Source: CAZBPZ01 sp964493955
GTDB taxonomy: Bacteria > Chloroflexota > Dehalococcoidia > Dehalococcoidales > Fen-1064
DNA: 18,386 nt
Assembly (NCBI GenBank): GCA_964493955.1
Contig: CAZBPZ010000031.1
Span: 1 to 18,386, forward strand
Reading direction: 5' to 3'
This document shows positions 1 to 6,142 of this stretch, piece by piece (positions within the stretch are counted from its first letter, which is position 1; the number at the start of each line of letters is the position of its first letter). The notes beneath the pieces are model-generated. The model did not search any database. It was not told the origin of the DNA and saw only the letters and a list, made by a program, of their open reading frames with translations. A program made the position numbers and the translations under genes.

Positions 1-365
1 TTTCTGGTGGGCGTGGCATGCAGTCGGCCGAGAACTTCCGTCTGCTGCAGGAGCTGGCGGACGAGCTTGGTGGGGTGGTGGCCGGGTCGCGCAGCGCGGT
101 TGAGGCAGGCTGGCTCCCGGCGGAGCGCCAGGTGGGACAGACCGGCAAGACAGTACGGCCCAAGATTTACTTCGCCTGTGGTATCAGCGGGGCAATTCAG
201 CACCTGGTGGGGATGCAGGACTCGGACGTAATCATTGCCATCAACCGCGACCGGACCGCCCCCATCTTCGAGGTAGCTACCTACGGCATCGAGGGCGACC
301 TCTTCCAGGTAGTGCCAGCTCTGACCGAGCGCATCCGCCAGCTTAAGGCGGCGAAGAAGGGGTAG
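1..365 (+). CDS. etfA: Electron transfer flavoprotein alpha subunit, C-terminal part
   Basis: The reading frame is open from base 3 and lacks its 5' part, which lies outside the window. The visible 120 residues are the FAD-binding C-terminal domain of EtfA: they open with SGGRG, followed by GSRSAVEAGWLPAERQVGQ, the segment GISGAIQHLVGMQ, and IIAINRD. These are the classic EtfA motifs contacting the FAD phosphates and isoalloxazine. EtfA pairs with EtfB and carries electrons from acyl-CoA dehydrogenases or similar flavoproteins in the cytoplasm. The next gene, 44 nt downstream on the same strand, encodes a membrane Fe-S protein of the type that oxidises ETF, so the two very probably form an electron-transfer unit with an etfB upstream. 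Whether this ETF is of the bifurcating type cannot be decided from this fragment. Confidence 0.95.
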   Translation, partial: SGGRGMQSAENFRLLQELADELGGVVAGSRSAVEAGWLPAERQVGQTGKTVRPKIYFACGISGAIQHLVGMQDSDVIIAINRDRTAPIFEVATYGIEGDLFQVVPALTERIRQLKAAKKG

Positions 366-409
366 GTGGCGGCTATGTTCTCTTACACCATGAACAGGGG
401 GAATAGGAA

Positions 410-2434
410 ATGAGCCCGGTGAGTGATATGGGGGCGGCGGGATTTGCACTTTTCTGGGGCCTGACTGCCCTGGCGGCCGGGGTCTTCTTCTACCGGGTGG
501 GCCAGTTACTGCGCTATGTTTCCCTGGGCAGGAGCGCCGACCGGACGGGGCCGGGTATCCGGGGTGGCCTCAGGACTATCTGGCACCTTGTCAGGCAGGA
601 ATGCCAGTGGAAGAACTTCACCCGCCGTGACCGGGCCGGGCTGGGCCATGCCTTCATGGTGTGGGGCTTTCTGCTCTTTGTTATCTACTATGTGCTCTTC
701 ATCGTGATTGCCTCGGGCTTCGGCATTGCCCATACGATGGAGGACAACGCCTTCTACGTTTTTTATACCTGGGTGACCGATATCATCGCCCCGTTCATCG
801 TGATTGGGGCACTGTGGGGGATTGTACGGCGCTATCTCGTGAGACCGCGGCGGATAGAGGGGCAGCAGACCTGGGAGGCGCTGGTTATCTTGCTGACGGT
901 GCTGGTTCACCCGGTGACACACGTGGGCAAGATTGCCACCCAGATAGCTGCCGGCCATGCCCCGGCCGGGCTGGGCCTGGCAACGCCACCGCTCAGCACG
1001 GCGGTGGCCGGACTTTACTCCGGGGCGGCTTCCCTGGAGGCGTGGCATACCTTCTGGTTCTGGAGCCACTGGGCGTTTGTGCTGATTGTGCTGGCAATCA
1101 TCGGCTTCACGCGCTACCTGCACGTGGTGGTGGCCTTGATAAACGACCTCACCCGGCGGCCGCCGTCGTTCAGGGGGATGCCGGAGCGGATTGACCTCAA
1201 GGACCCGGCTACCTTCGGCGTGGCGCGGGTGGACAACTTCCTGCAGCGGGACCTGCTTGATATCCAGGCCTGTGTGGTCTGTGGCTACTGCCAGGAAAAC
1301 TGCCCGGCCTACCTCACCGAGAAGCCGCTCAACCCGCGGCTGATAGTGCGGGACGTGAAGACGAATCTCCTCCGGAATGCCCCGCGGCTACTGCGGGGGG
1401 AACCGCCCGTCATTGAGCTGATTGGCGGCGACCGTGAGGGGAGCATACCGGTGGACGCCCTCTGGTCCTGCACCACCTGCGCCGCCTGCATGGAAGCCTG
1501 CCCGGTCTATATTGAGCAGGTGCCGAAGATTGTGGAGATGCGGCGCGAGCTGGTGCAGATGCGGGCCAGCTTTCCGGATGAGCTGCTGAACCTGTTTGAG
1601 AACATCGAGCAGCGCAGTAACCCCTGGGGAATTGCCCCGGCCGACCGGGCCAAGTGGGCCGCCGGGATTGAGGCCCCCGCCTTCGAGGAGGGCAAGACGG
1701 AGTACCTGTTCTACGTGGGCTGTGCCGGGGCCTTTGATGCCCGCCAGCGGCAGGTCAGCCTGGCGGTTGCCCGGATACTGAACGCCGCCGGTGTTTCCTG
1801 GGGCATACTGGGGCGGGACGAGCTCTGCTGCGGTGATAGCCTGCGCCGGCTCGGCAACGAGTTTGTCTATGACCGGCTGGCCCGCCAGAATATTGCCCTG
1901 TTCCAGGAGCGCGGCGTCAGGAAGATAATCACCGGGTGCCCGCACTGCTTCACCACCCTGAAGAACGACTATCGCCAGTACGGGGTTGAGCTTGATGTAG
2001 TCCACCACACGCAGTTTATTGACCGCCTTATCAAGGACGGGCGCCTGCAGCTTGATGCCGGCCCTGAGCTGGGTAAGGTGCTCTTCCATGACTCGTGCTA
2101 CCTGGGGCGGTACAACCAGATTTACCAGGCGCCGCGTGACATCGTGGCGGCTGCTACCGGCCGGCCGCCGGCCGAGATGGAACGGCACCACAAGCGGGCC
2201 TTCTGCTGCGGGGCCGGCGGGGGCCGGATGTGGCTGGAAGAGAACATCGGCCAGCGCATCAACATCGCCCGGGTTGAAGAGGCGTTGCGAGAAGACCCCC
2301 AGACCATCTGCGTTGCCTGCCCCTACTGTATGCTGATGTTTGAGGACGGCCTCAAGGACAAGGACGCCGACGAGCGTGTCAGGGTGCTGGACGTGGCCGA
2401 GGTTGTGGCCGCCGGGCTGAAGCAACCCGGTTGA
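410..2434 (+). CDS. Membrane CCG-domain Fe-S oxidoreductase (EtfAB:menaquinone oxidoreductase-like)
   Basis: A 674-aa protein. Residues about 10-240 hold five or so hydrophobic segments resembling the NarI gamma-subunit fold, with histidines (for example H80, H167, H171, H213, H220) that could ligate heme b. Two ferredoxin motifs follow: C288/C291/C294/C298-P and C354/C357/C360/C364-P. The rest has two CCG domains as in HdrB/GlpC: C438...C473-C474...C510/C513 and C563...C599-C600...C637/C640; the spacing of about 35-36 residues from CC to CxxC fits non-cubane cluster binding. The architecture matches the DUF224-type FeS oxidoreductases found beside etfBA in syntrophs and Geobacter, described as EtfAB:menaquinone oxidoreductase (EMO). 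Directly following etfA, it probably moves ETF electrons to menaquinone. The start ATG has a purine-rich upstream stretch. A heterodisulfide-reductase-like role with another donor is the main alternative. Confidence 0.88.
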   Translation: MSPVSDMGAAGFALFWGLTALAAGVFFYRVGQLLRYVSLGRSADRTGPGIRGGLRTIWHLVRQECQWKNFTRRDRAGLGHAFMVWGFLLFVIYYVLFIVIASGFGIAHTMEDNAFYVFYTWVTDIIAPFIVIGALWGIVRRYLVRPRRIEGQQTWEALVILLTVLVHPVTHVGKIATQIAAGHAPAGLGLATPPLSTAVAGLYSGAASLEAWHTFWFWSHWAFVLIVLAIIGFTRYLHVVVALINDLTRRPPSFRGMPERIDLKDPATFGVARVDNFLQRDLLDIQACVVCGYCQENCPAYLTEKPLNPRLIVRDVKTNLLRNAPRLLRGEPPVIELIGGDREGSIPVDALWSCTTCAACMEACPVYIEQVPKIVEMRRELVQMRASFPDELLNLFENIEQRSNPWGIAPADRAKWAAGIEAPAFEEGKTEYLFYVGCAGAFDARQRQVSLAVARILNAAGVSWGILGRDELCCGDSLRRLGNEFVYDRLARQNIALFQERGVRKIITGCPHCFTTLKNDYRQYGVELDVVHHTQFIDRLIKDGRLQLDAGPELGKVLFHDSCYLGRYNQIYQAPRDIVAAATGRPPAEMERHHKRAFCCGAGGGRMWLEENIGQRINIARVEEALREDPQTICVACPYCMLMFEDGLKDKDADERVRVLDVAEVVAAGLKQPG

Positions 2435-2459
2435 CTTTCGGCCGCCGGTCAGCTAGGCT
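2431..2459 (+). promoter_or_regulatory. Predicted sigma-70 promoter before the cobalamin riboswitch
   Basis: TTGACT at 2431-2436, a 17-nt spacer and TAGGCT at 2454-2459. The -35 hexamer is good and overlaps the stop codon of the upstream Fe-S protein gene; the -10 is weak (3 of 6). Transcription would begin near 2466, just upstream of the riboswitch. Confidence 0.45.
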
Positions 2460-2463
2460 TGGT

Positions 2464-2605
2464 GTGTACAACCGAATAGTGAAAGAAGGGGTGCCCGAGC
2501 GTGAGCGAGGGCTTAAATGGAGCGCAAGCCGGTGAGATTCCGGCACAGTCCCGCCTGCTGTGACTCGCCCTGAGGCGAGAAGTCAGAACGCCAGCCCCTT
2601 CCGGA
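2464..2605 (+). ncRNA. Cobalamin (adenosylcobalamin-type) riboswitch aptamer
   Basis: The segment carries the conserved cobalamin aptamer landmarks in order: GGTGCCC...GGGCTTAAA at about 2490-2516, the CCGG-TGAGATT-CCGG hairpin at 2529-2543, the B12-box-like CAGTCCCGCCTGCTGTGAC at 2546-2564, a CTCGCC/GGCGAG hairpin (2564-2569 with 2574-2579), and a 3' GTCAGAACGCCAGCC segment. It lies between a promoter and an intrinsic terminator, upstream of a FecCD/BtuC-type transporter. In this family, ligand binding lowers expression of corrinoid uptake or synthesis genes. The 5' and 3' limits are approximate. Confidence 0.9.
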
Positions 2606-2648
2606 ACTGGTTACCTCCGCGGATACTGGGGGAACGGACGGACCGGGC

Positions 2649-2680
2649 GAGTCCCCTTGTCTTCGACGAGGGGACTCTTT
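2649..2680 (+). terminator. Intrinsic terminator of the riboswitch expression platform
   Basis: A perfect 9-bp stem, GAGTCCCCT (2649-2657) with AGGGGACTC (2669-2677), extends inward through a T-G wobble and three more pairs to a small TTC loop, and is followed by TTTCATT. It lies between the aptamer and the transporter start, as expected for a transcriptional OFF switch when cobalamin is bound. The U tract is short and interrupted, so it may pause rather than fully terminate. Confidence 0.75.
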
Positions 2681-2715
2681 CATTGGTGAATATGTCAGGC
2701 AGGACAGCAGGAAGC

Positions 2716-3789
2716 ATGACCATGGCCGGGGCAGCATCACAGCCGGCCCGGCGGCGCCGGCTGGTGGTGGTGCTGCTTCCCATGGCGGTGGTGCTGGTAC
2801 TGGCCGTTTTCCTGGCCGGCACCTTCGGCACGGTGGCGCTCTCTCTGCCCGACGTTGCCCGGATGACACTGGACCGGTTCACCCCGCTCGACCTGGAGCA
2901 GACATGGCGCCCCGCTGATGAGACCATCTTTTTCCAGATACGCCTGCCGCGTGTCATCGGCGGGGGGCTTATCGGGGCGGCCCTGGCGGTGGCCGGGGCG
3001 CTCTTCCAGGGGCTGCTGCGCAACCCCCTGGCCGACCCGTATATCATCGGCACCTCGTCCGGGGCAGCCCTGGGTGCCACGATAGCCATGGTGCTGCCCA
3101 TCAACCCGGGGGTGCTTGGCTTCGGGCCGGTGCCGCTGGCGGCCTTTGCCGGTGCGCTGGGGGCGGTGTTCCTGGTCTATAACCTCGCCCGGGTGGGCGG
3201 CAGGACGCCCATCGTCAGTATGCTGCTGGCGGGATTTGTCGTCAGTGCCCTGCTGGCGGCCATCATCTCGTTCCTGATGGCCCTCGGCGACCGGATTGAC
3301 CTTAACATCAGGTCGGTCTATTCGTTTCTGATGGGCCATGTCTCGGTGGTGGGGTGGGGGCAGCTCGTCCTGGTGGCACCACTTGTCCTGCTGGGGGTGG
3401 TGGCCAGCCGCTTCTTTGCCTACCATCTGAACGCCTTTGCCCTGGGCGAGGAGGGGGCCGCCTACGTGGGGGTGGAGGTGGAGCGTGACAAGGTGATTAT
3501 CCTGGCCCTGGGCTCGCTGCTGACGGCGGCGGCCGTGTCCATCGGCGGGCTTATCGGGTTCGTGGGGCTGGTGGTGCCCCACGCCGTCCGGCTGGTGGCC
3601 GGGCCAGACCACCGGCTGCTGCTGCCGGCGGCAGCGCTGGCCGGGGCTATCTTCGTGGTGCTGGCCGACCTGCTGGCCCGGGTGGTGCTGGCCCCTTCGG
3701 AGATACCGGTTGGCATTGTCACCGCCGTGATTGGCGCACCCTTTTTCCTCTACCTGCTGCGGCGCAACCGCAAGGAGTATGCCTTCTGA
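2716..3789 (+). CDS. FecCD-family ABC permease, probable corrinoid importer
   Basis: About 357 aa with roughly ten hydrophobic segments, typical of BtuC/FecCD permeases. Family signatures are visible: GALFQGLLRNPLADPYIIGT after the second membrane segment, and GLIGFVGLVVPHAVRL near the coupling helix facing the ATPase. The frame is open further upstream (to 2560), but that part runs through the riboswitch and terminator, so it is not coding. The ATGs at 2716 and 2722 follow AGGA at 2709-2712 (spacers 3 and 9); ATG 2692 has no suitably spaced ribosome-binding site. The stop overlaps the ATPase start (TGATG). The riboswitch makes cobalamin or a cobinamide-like corrinoid the likely substrate. 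The family also carries siderophores and heme, so substrate assignment rests on the leader. No substrate-binding protein gene is in the window. Confidence 0.9.
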   Translation: MTMAGAASQPARRRRLVVVLLPMAVVLVLAVFLAGTFGTVALSLPDVARMTLDRFTPLDLEQTWRPADETIFFQIRLPRVIGGGLIGAALAVAGALFQGLLRNPLADPYIIGTSSGAALGATIAMVLPINPGVLGFGPVPLAAFAGALGAVFLVYNLARVGGRTPIVSMLLAGFVVSALLAAIISFLMALGDRIDLNIRSVYSFLMGHVSVVGWGQLVLVAPLVLLGVVASRFFAYHLNAFALGEEGAAYVGVEVERDKVIILALGSLLTAAAVSIGGLIGFVGLVVPHAVRLVAGPDHRLLLPAAALAGAIFVVLADLLARVVLAPSEIPVGIVTAVIGAPFFLYLLRRNRKEYAF

Positions 3790-4622
3790 TGACGAGCCTG
3801 CGCGTTGAAAGGGTGTCGTTCGCCTACTCCAACGGCCTGGTGCTGCGGGACATCAGCCTGGAGGTAGCGCCGGGGGAGATGGTGGGCCTGCTGGGGCCGA
3901 ACGGCTCCGGCAAGACGACCCTCATCCGGCTGGCCAGCGGGGTGCTCAGGCCGGGGCGGGGGGAAATCTGGCTGAACGGCACACAGCTATCTGACCTGCG
4001 GCGCCGCCAGATAGCGCGGCGGGTGGCGGTGGTGCCGCAGTACTTCCACGTGCCGTTTGCCTTCACGGTGGGGGAGGTGGTGATGCTGGGCCGTATCCCC
4101 TTCATCCGGCCGCTGCGGGGCGAGACCCCGGCCGACCTGGAGGCGGTGGGGCGGGCGATGGCGGCGGTGGGTGTCGCCCACCTGGAAGGGAGAAGGTTTG
4201 ACGAACTGAGCGGCGGCGAGCGCCAGAAGGTGGTGCTGGCAATGGGGCTGGCCCAGGAGCCGAGCCTGCTCCTGCTGGACGAGCCGACGGCCCATCTTGA
4301 CATAACCCACCAGGTCGAGATACTGGGGCTGGTGCAGCGGCTTAACCGCGAGCTCGGCATCACGGTGGTGGCCGCCATGCACGACCTCAACCTGGCGGCG
4401 CTCTACTTCGGTCGGCTGGTGCTGCTGCGGGAGGGTGAAGTCTTTGCCGATGGCACGCCGGCGGAGGTGATTACCGGGGACACGCTGCGGCGGGTCTATG
4501 CGGCCCCGGTGGTGGTGGAGCGGCACCCGGTCACCGGGCTGCCGCACGTGGCGGTGGTGCCGGCTGGTGACGCCCCGGCTGCATCGGCCGGCGCACCGTC
4601 CCCGGGGCCGGACCGGCTGTGA
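3789..4622 (+). CDS. ABC transporter ATP-binding protein (FecE/BtuD type)
   Basis: A 277-aa ATPase sharing one base with the permease stop codon, hence translationally coupled. Walker A GPNGSGKTT is near residues 36-44, the Q-loop is in VVPQYFHVPF, the signature is LSGGERQKV, Walker B is LLLLDEPTAHLD and the H-loop is AMHDLNLAA. It should bind the cytoplasmic face of the FecCD permease and power corrinoid import. The last 20 or so residues are proline/alanine-rich and lie outside the conserved domain. Expression is presumably controlled by the cobalamin riboswitch at 2464-2680. It ends 18 nt from the convergent Xre gene. Confidence 0.93.
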   Translation: MTSLRVERVSFAYSNGLVLRDISLEVAPGEMVGLLGPNGSGKTTLIRLASGVLRPGRGEIWLNGTQLSDLRRRQIARRVAVVPQYFHVPFAFTVGEVVMLGRIPFIRPLRGETPADLEAVGRAMAAVGVAHLEGRRFDELSGGERQKVVLAMGLAQEPSLLLLDEPTAHLDITHQVEILGLVQRLNRELGITVVAAMHDLNLAALYFGRLVLLREGEVFADGTPAEVITGDTLRRVYAAPVVVERHPVTGLPHVAVVPAGDAPAASAGAPSPGPDRL

Positions 4623-4640
4623 GGCCTGCCTCGCTGGGCC

Positions 4641-4835
4641 TTACTCGTCGAAGATGAACACCTCTTCTATCGGGGCCTTGAGGACGCGGGCAATGTTGTG
4701 GGCCAGGCGCAGCGAAGGGTTGTACTTGCCCTGCTCCAGGTAGAGGATGGTCTCACGCCGTACCCCCACCATCTCGGCCAGCTTCTCCTGGGTGAGGTTG
4801 TAGCGGCTGCGTAATTCCCTGATGCGTGTCTTCAT
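4641..4835 (-). CDS. Small Xre-family helix-turn-helix regulator
   Basis: A 64-aa protein that is essentially one Cro/C1-type HTH domain: MKTRIRELRSRYNLTQEKLA, then a recognition helix around VRRETILYLEQGKYNPSL and the closing AHNIARVLKAPIEEVFIFDE. The start at 4835 has AGGAGA 5 nt upstream; an open extension to 4901 runs into the neighbouring gene and is not expected to be used. It begins 16 nt after the stop of the membrane-protein gene, so the two form an operon. Such tiny Xre proteins are commonly paired with DUF2178-type membrane proteins. It is the best candidate to bind the tandem repeat over the operon promoter. Its other targets and any signal are unknown. Confidence 0.9.
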   Translation of the reverse strand: MKTRIRELRSRYNLTQEKLAEMVGVRRETILYLEQGKYNPSLRLAHNIARVLKAPIEEVFIFDE

Positions 4836-4851
4836 GCGGTCTCCTGGCTGC

Positions 4852-5454
4852 CTACGGGGTACGCTGGAAAAGCCCGGTGAGGAAAACAACCAGGCTGCCA
4901 ATCAGCCCTACCGCCACCGCCAGCGGGGCGATGATGACGGCGATAGTGAAGAAGACCGGCTCCTCGACATCGAACAGGGCGCTGACGGCGTTGTGCAGGG
5001 TGGCGCAGATTACAAAAGCCGCCACGCCGCCGGCGGCGACAATCAGGAATACCTTCAGCATGTCACCTCTCCTCTGGCTGAGGTTCGGCCCGGCCCGGTC
5101 AAAGTACAGGTAGGAGACCAGGTAGGCCACCCCGCCGGCAAGGAATAGTCCGGCCAGCAGGTCCTGGGTATCCGGCAGGCTGGTTACCCGGGTGCTGAAT
5201 GGCAGGACGAGGAGTGCCAGGGACACCATCAGGAAGACAAACCCGTTGCGTACCGAGCGGCCGATATTCTGGCGGACACGCTCGTCCAGGACGGGCAGGC
5301 GGCGTCTCCGCAGCAGCGACCATACTTCACGGTGGGCCAGCACCAGGACACCCGCGGCCAGGGCGATGGTCACGTAATAGGCTTCCAGCAGGAGCAGCAC
5401 CGCGACCACCACCACGGTGGTGGCGCCCACGCTGATGAGCACCTTCCTTGTCAT
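4852..5454 (-). CDS. DUF2178-like multi-pass membrane protein
   Basis: A 200-aa hydrophobic protein with about six membrane segments arranged as three pairs: residues about 5-40, 70-118 and 130-195. After the first pair lies a basic/acidic cytoplasmic stretch, LRRRRLPVLDERVRQNIGRS, reminiscent of the DERV motif of DUF2178 proteins. The start at 5454 (MTRKVLI) has GAGGTG 4 nt upstream; an upstream in-frame extension to 5526 would run through the promoter and is rejected. The gene leads a two-gene operon with the Xre regulator. The family pairing suggests a membrane partner or antagonist of the HTH protein, but no biochemical role can be read from the sequence. Confidence 0.75.
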   Translation of the reverse strand: MTRKVLISVGATTVVVVAVLLLLEAYYVTIALAAGVLVLAHREVWSLLRRRRLPVLDERVRQNIGRSVRNGFVFLMVSLALLVLPFSTRVTSLPDTQDLLAGLFLAGGVAYLVSYLYFDRAGPNLSQRRGDMLKVFLIVAAGGVAAFVICATLHNAVSALFDVEEPVFFTIAVIIAPLAVAVGLIGSLVVFLTGLFQRTP

Positions 5455-5474
5455 CGTGCACCTCGGATGTGCGA

Positions 5475-5500
5475 TATTTCTAACGTTATTTATTTCTAAC
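5475..5500 (-). promoter_or_regulatory. Tandem 10-bp operator-like repeat
   Basis: GTTAGAAATA occurs twice in direct orientation on the minus strand (5500-5491 and 5484-5475), with a 16-bp period and an AT-rich spacer. One copy overlaps the -10 hexamer and start point; the other lies in the leader. A TAACGTTA palindrome (5481-5488) joins the two. The position is ideal for repression by the Xre protein of the same operon. Binding itself is inference. Confidence 0.6.
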
Positions 5501-5526
5501 ATACACCCTGTGGGCCGGTCTGTCAA
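5498..5526 (-). promoter_or_regulatory. Predicted promoter of the DUF2178-Xre operon
   Basis: On the minus strand: TTGACA (5521-5526), a 17-nt spacer and TATGTT (5498-5503). The -35 is perfect and the spacing ideal. Transcription should start near 5491, about 37 nt before the ATG. Confidence 0.75.
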
Positions 5527-5544
5527 GCCCCGGTCCGGGGTGGC

Positions 5545-5574
5545 TTTCAGGTAGCCTGGCCGGGGTGGTATAGT
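5545..5574 (+). promoter_or_regulatory. Predicted extended -10 promoter of hpt-adenine deaminase
   Basis: TATAGT at 5569-5574 is preceded by TGG, an extended -10 arrangement, with a weak -35 TTTCAG at 5545-5550 (spacer 18). It lies 37 nt before the TTG start and is divergent from the DUF2178-Xre promoter. Confidence 0.5.
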
Positions 5575-5611
5575 CTAGGGTGGCCTGGGTTATCCGGGTG
5601 GAGGTGCAGGC

Positions 5612-6142
5612 TTGCGGGAGATGGCAGCGCCGGAGGTCTTGATTGCGGCCGGGGATATCGCCGCCGCCGTGGTGCGCCTTGCCGGCGAGATAGCAGGTGA
5701 GTACCGTAGCCGTAACCCGGTACTGCTGGTTATCCTCAAAGGGTCTTTCATCTTTGCGGCCGACCTGGTGCGGCGGCTTGATTTCCCGCTGGAGGTAGAG
5801 TTCATCCGGGCATCAAGCTACGGCGGCGGCACCGTGACCTCGGGCCGGGTGCGGGTGGACTGTACTCCGCGTACAAGCCTGCGGGGCCGCCACGTGCTGG
5901 TGGTGGAGGATATTGTTGATACCGGCCTTACCACCAGCTTCGTGATGGACTACGTTCGCCGCAGGCGGCCGGCCTCGCTGCGGCTCTGCGCCCTGCTTGA
6001 TAAGCCGGCCCGCCGCCGGGTGCCGCTGCCGGTTGACTACCTGGGGTTCAGCGTGCCCGACCGCTTCCTGGTGGGCTACGGGCTGGACTTTGACGAGCGC
6101 TACCGCAACCTGCCGGACATCTGCGTGCTGGAGGAGGGCTGA
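5612..6142 (+). CDS. hpt: Hypoxanthine phosphoribosyltransferase
   Basis: A 176-aa type I phosphoribosyltransferase of normal length. The PRPP-binding motif VVEDIVDTG is at residues 97-105, the KG loop in LKGSFIFAADL at 42-52, and the base-binding region KPARRRVPLPVDYLGFSVPDRF near 131-152, followed by the typical GYGLDFDERYRNLP. It makes IMP (or GMP) from hypoxanthine (or guanine) and PRPP in the cytoplasm. The start is TTG at 5612, supported by GGAGGT at 5600-5605 with a 6-nt spacer; the alternative ATG at 5621 lacks a spaced ribosome-binding site. The stop overlaps the adenine deaminase start (TGATG), and the neighbour produces its substrate, hypoxanthine. Confidence 0.94.
   Translation: MREMAAPEVLIAAGDIAAAVVRLAGEIAGEYRSRNPVLLVILKGSFIFAADLVRRLDFPLEVEFIRASSYGGGTVTSGRVRVDCTPRTSLRGRHVLVVEDIVDTGLTTSFVMDYVRRRRPASLRLCALLDKPARRRVPLPVDYLGFSVPDRFLVGYGLDFDERYRNLPDICVLEEG

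Noticed and set aside
1388..2425. A 345-codon open frame on the minus strand inside the Fe-S oxidoreductase gene
   Set aside because: It mirrors a strongly conserved gene with all its cysteine motifs on the plus strand; its translation has no recognisable domain.
2560..2715. N-terminal extension of the FecCD permease
   Set aside because: It is encoded by the riboswitch and terminator, has no ribosome-binding site at the upstream ATG and lacks family similarity.
5528..5540. CCCCGGTCCGGGG palindrome between the divergent promoters as a terminator or operator
   Set aside because: It has no T tract. Such short GC palindromes are frequent in this sequence, and no second copy is associated with it.
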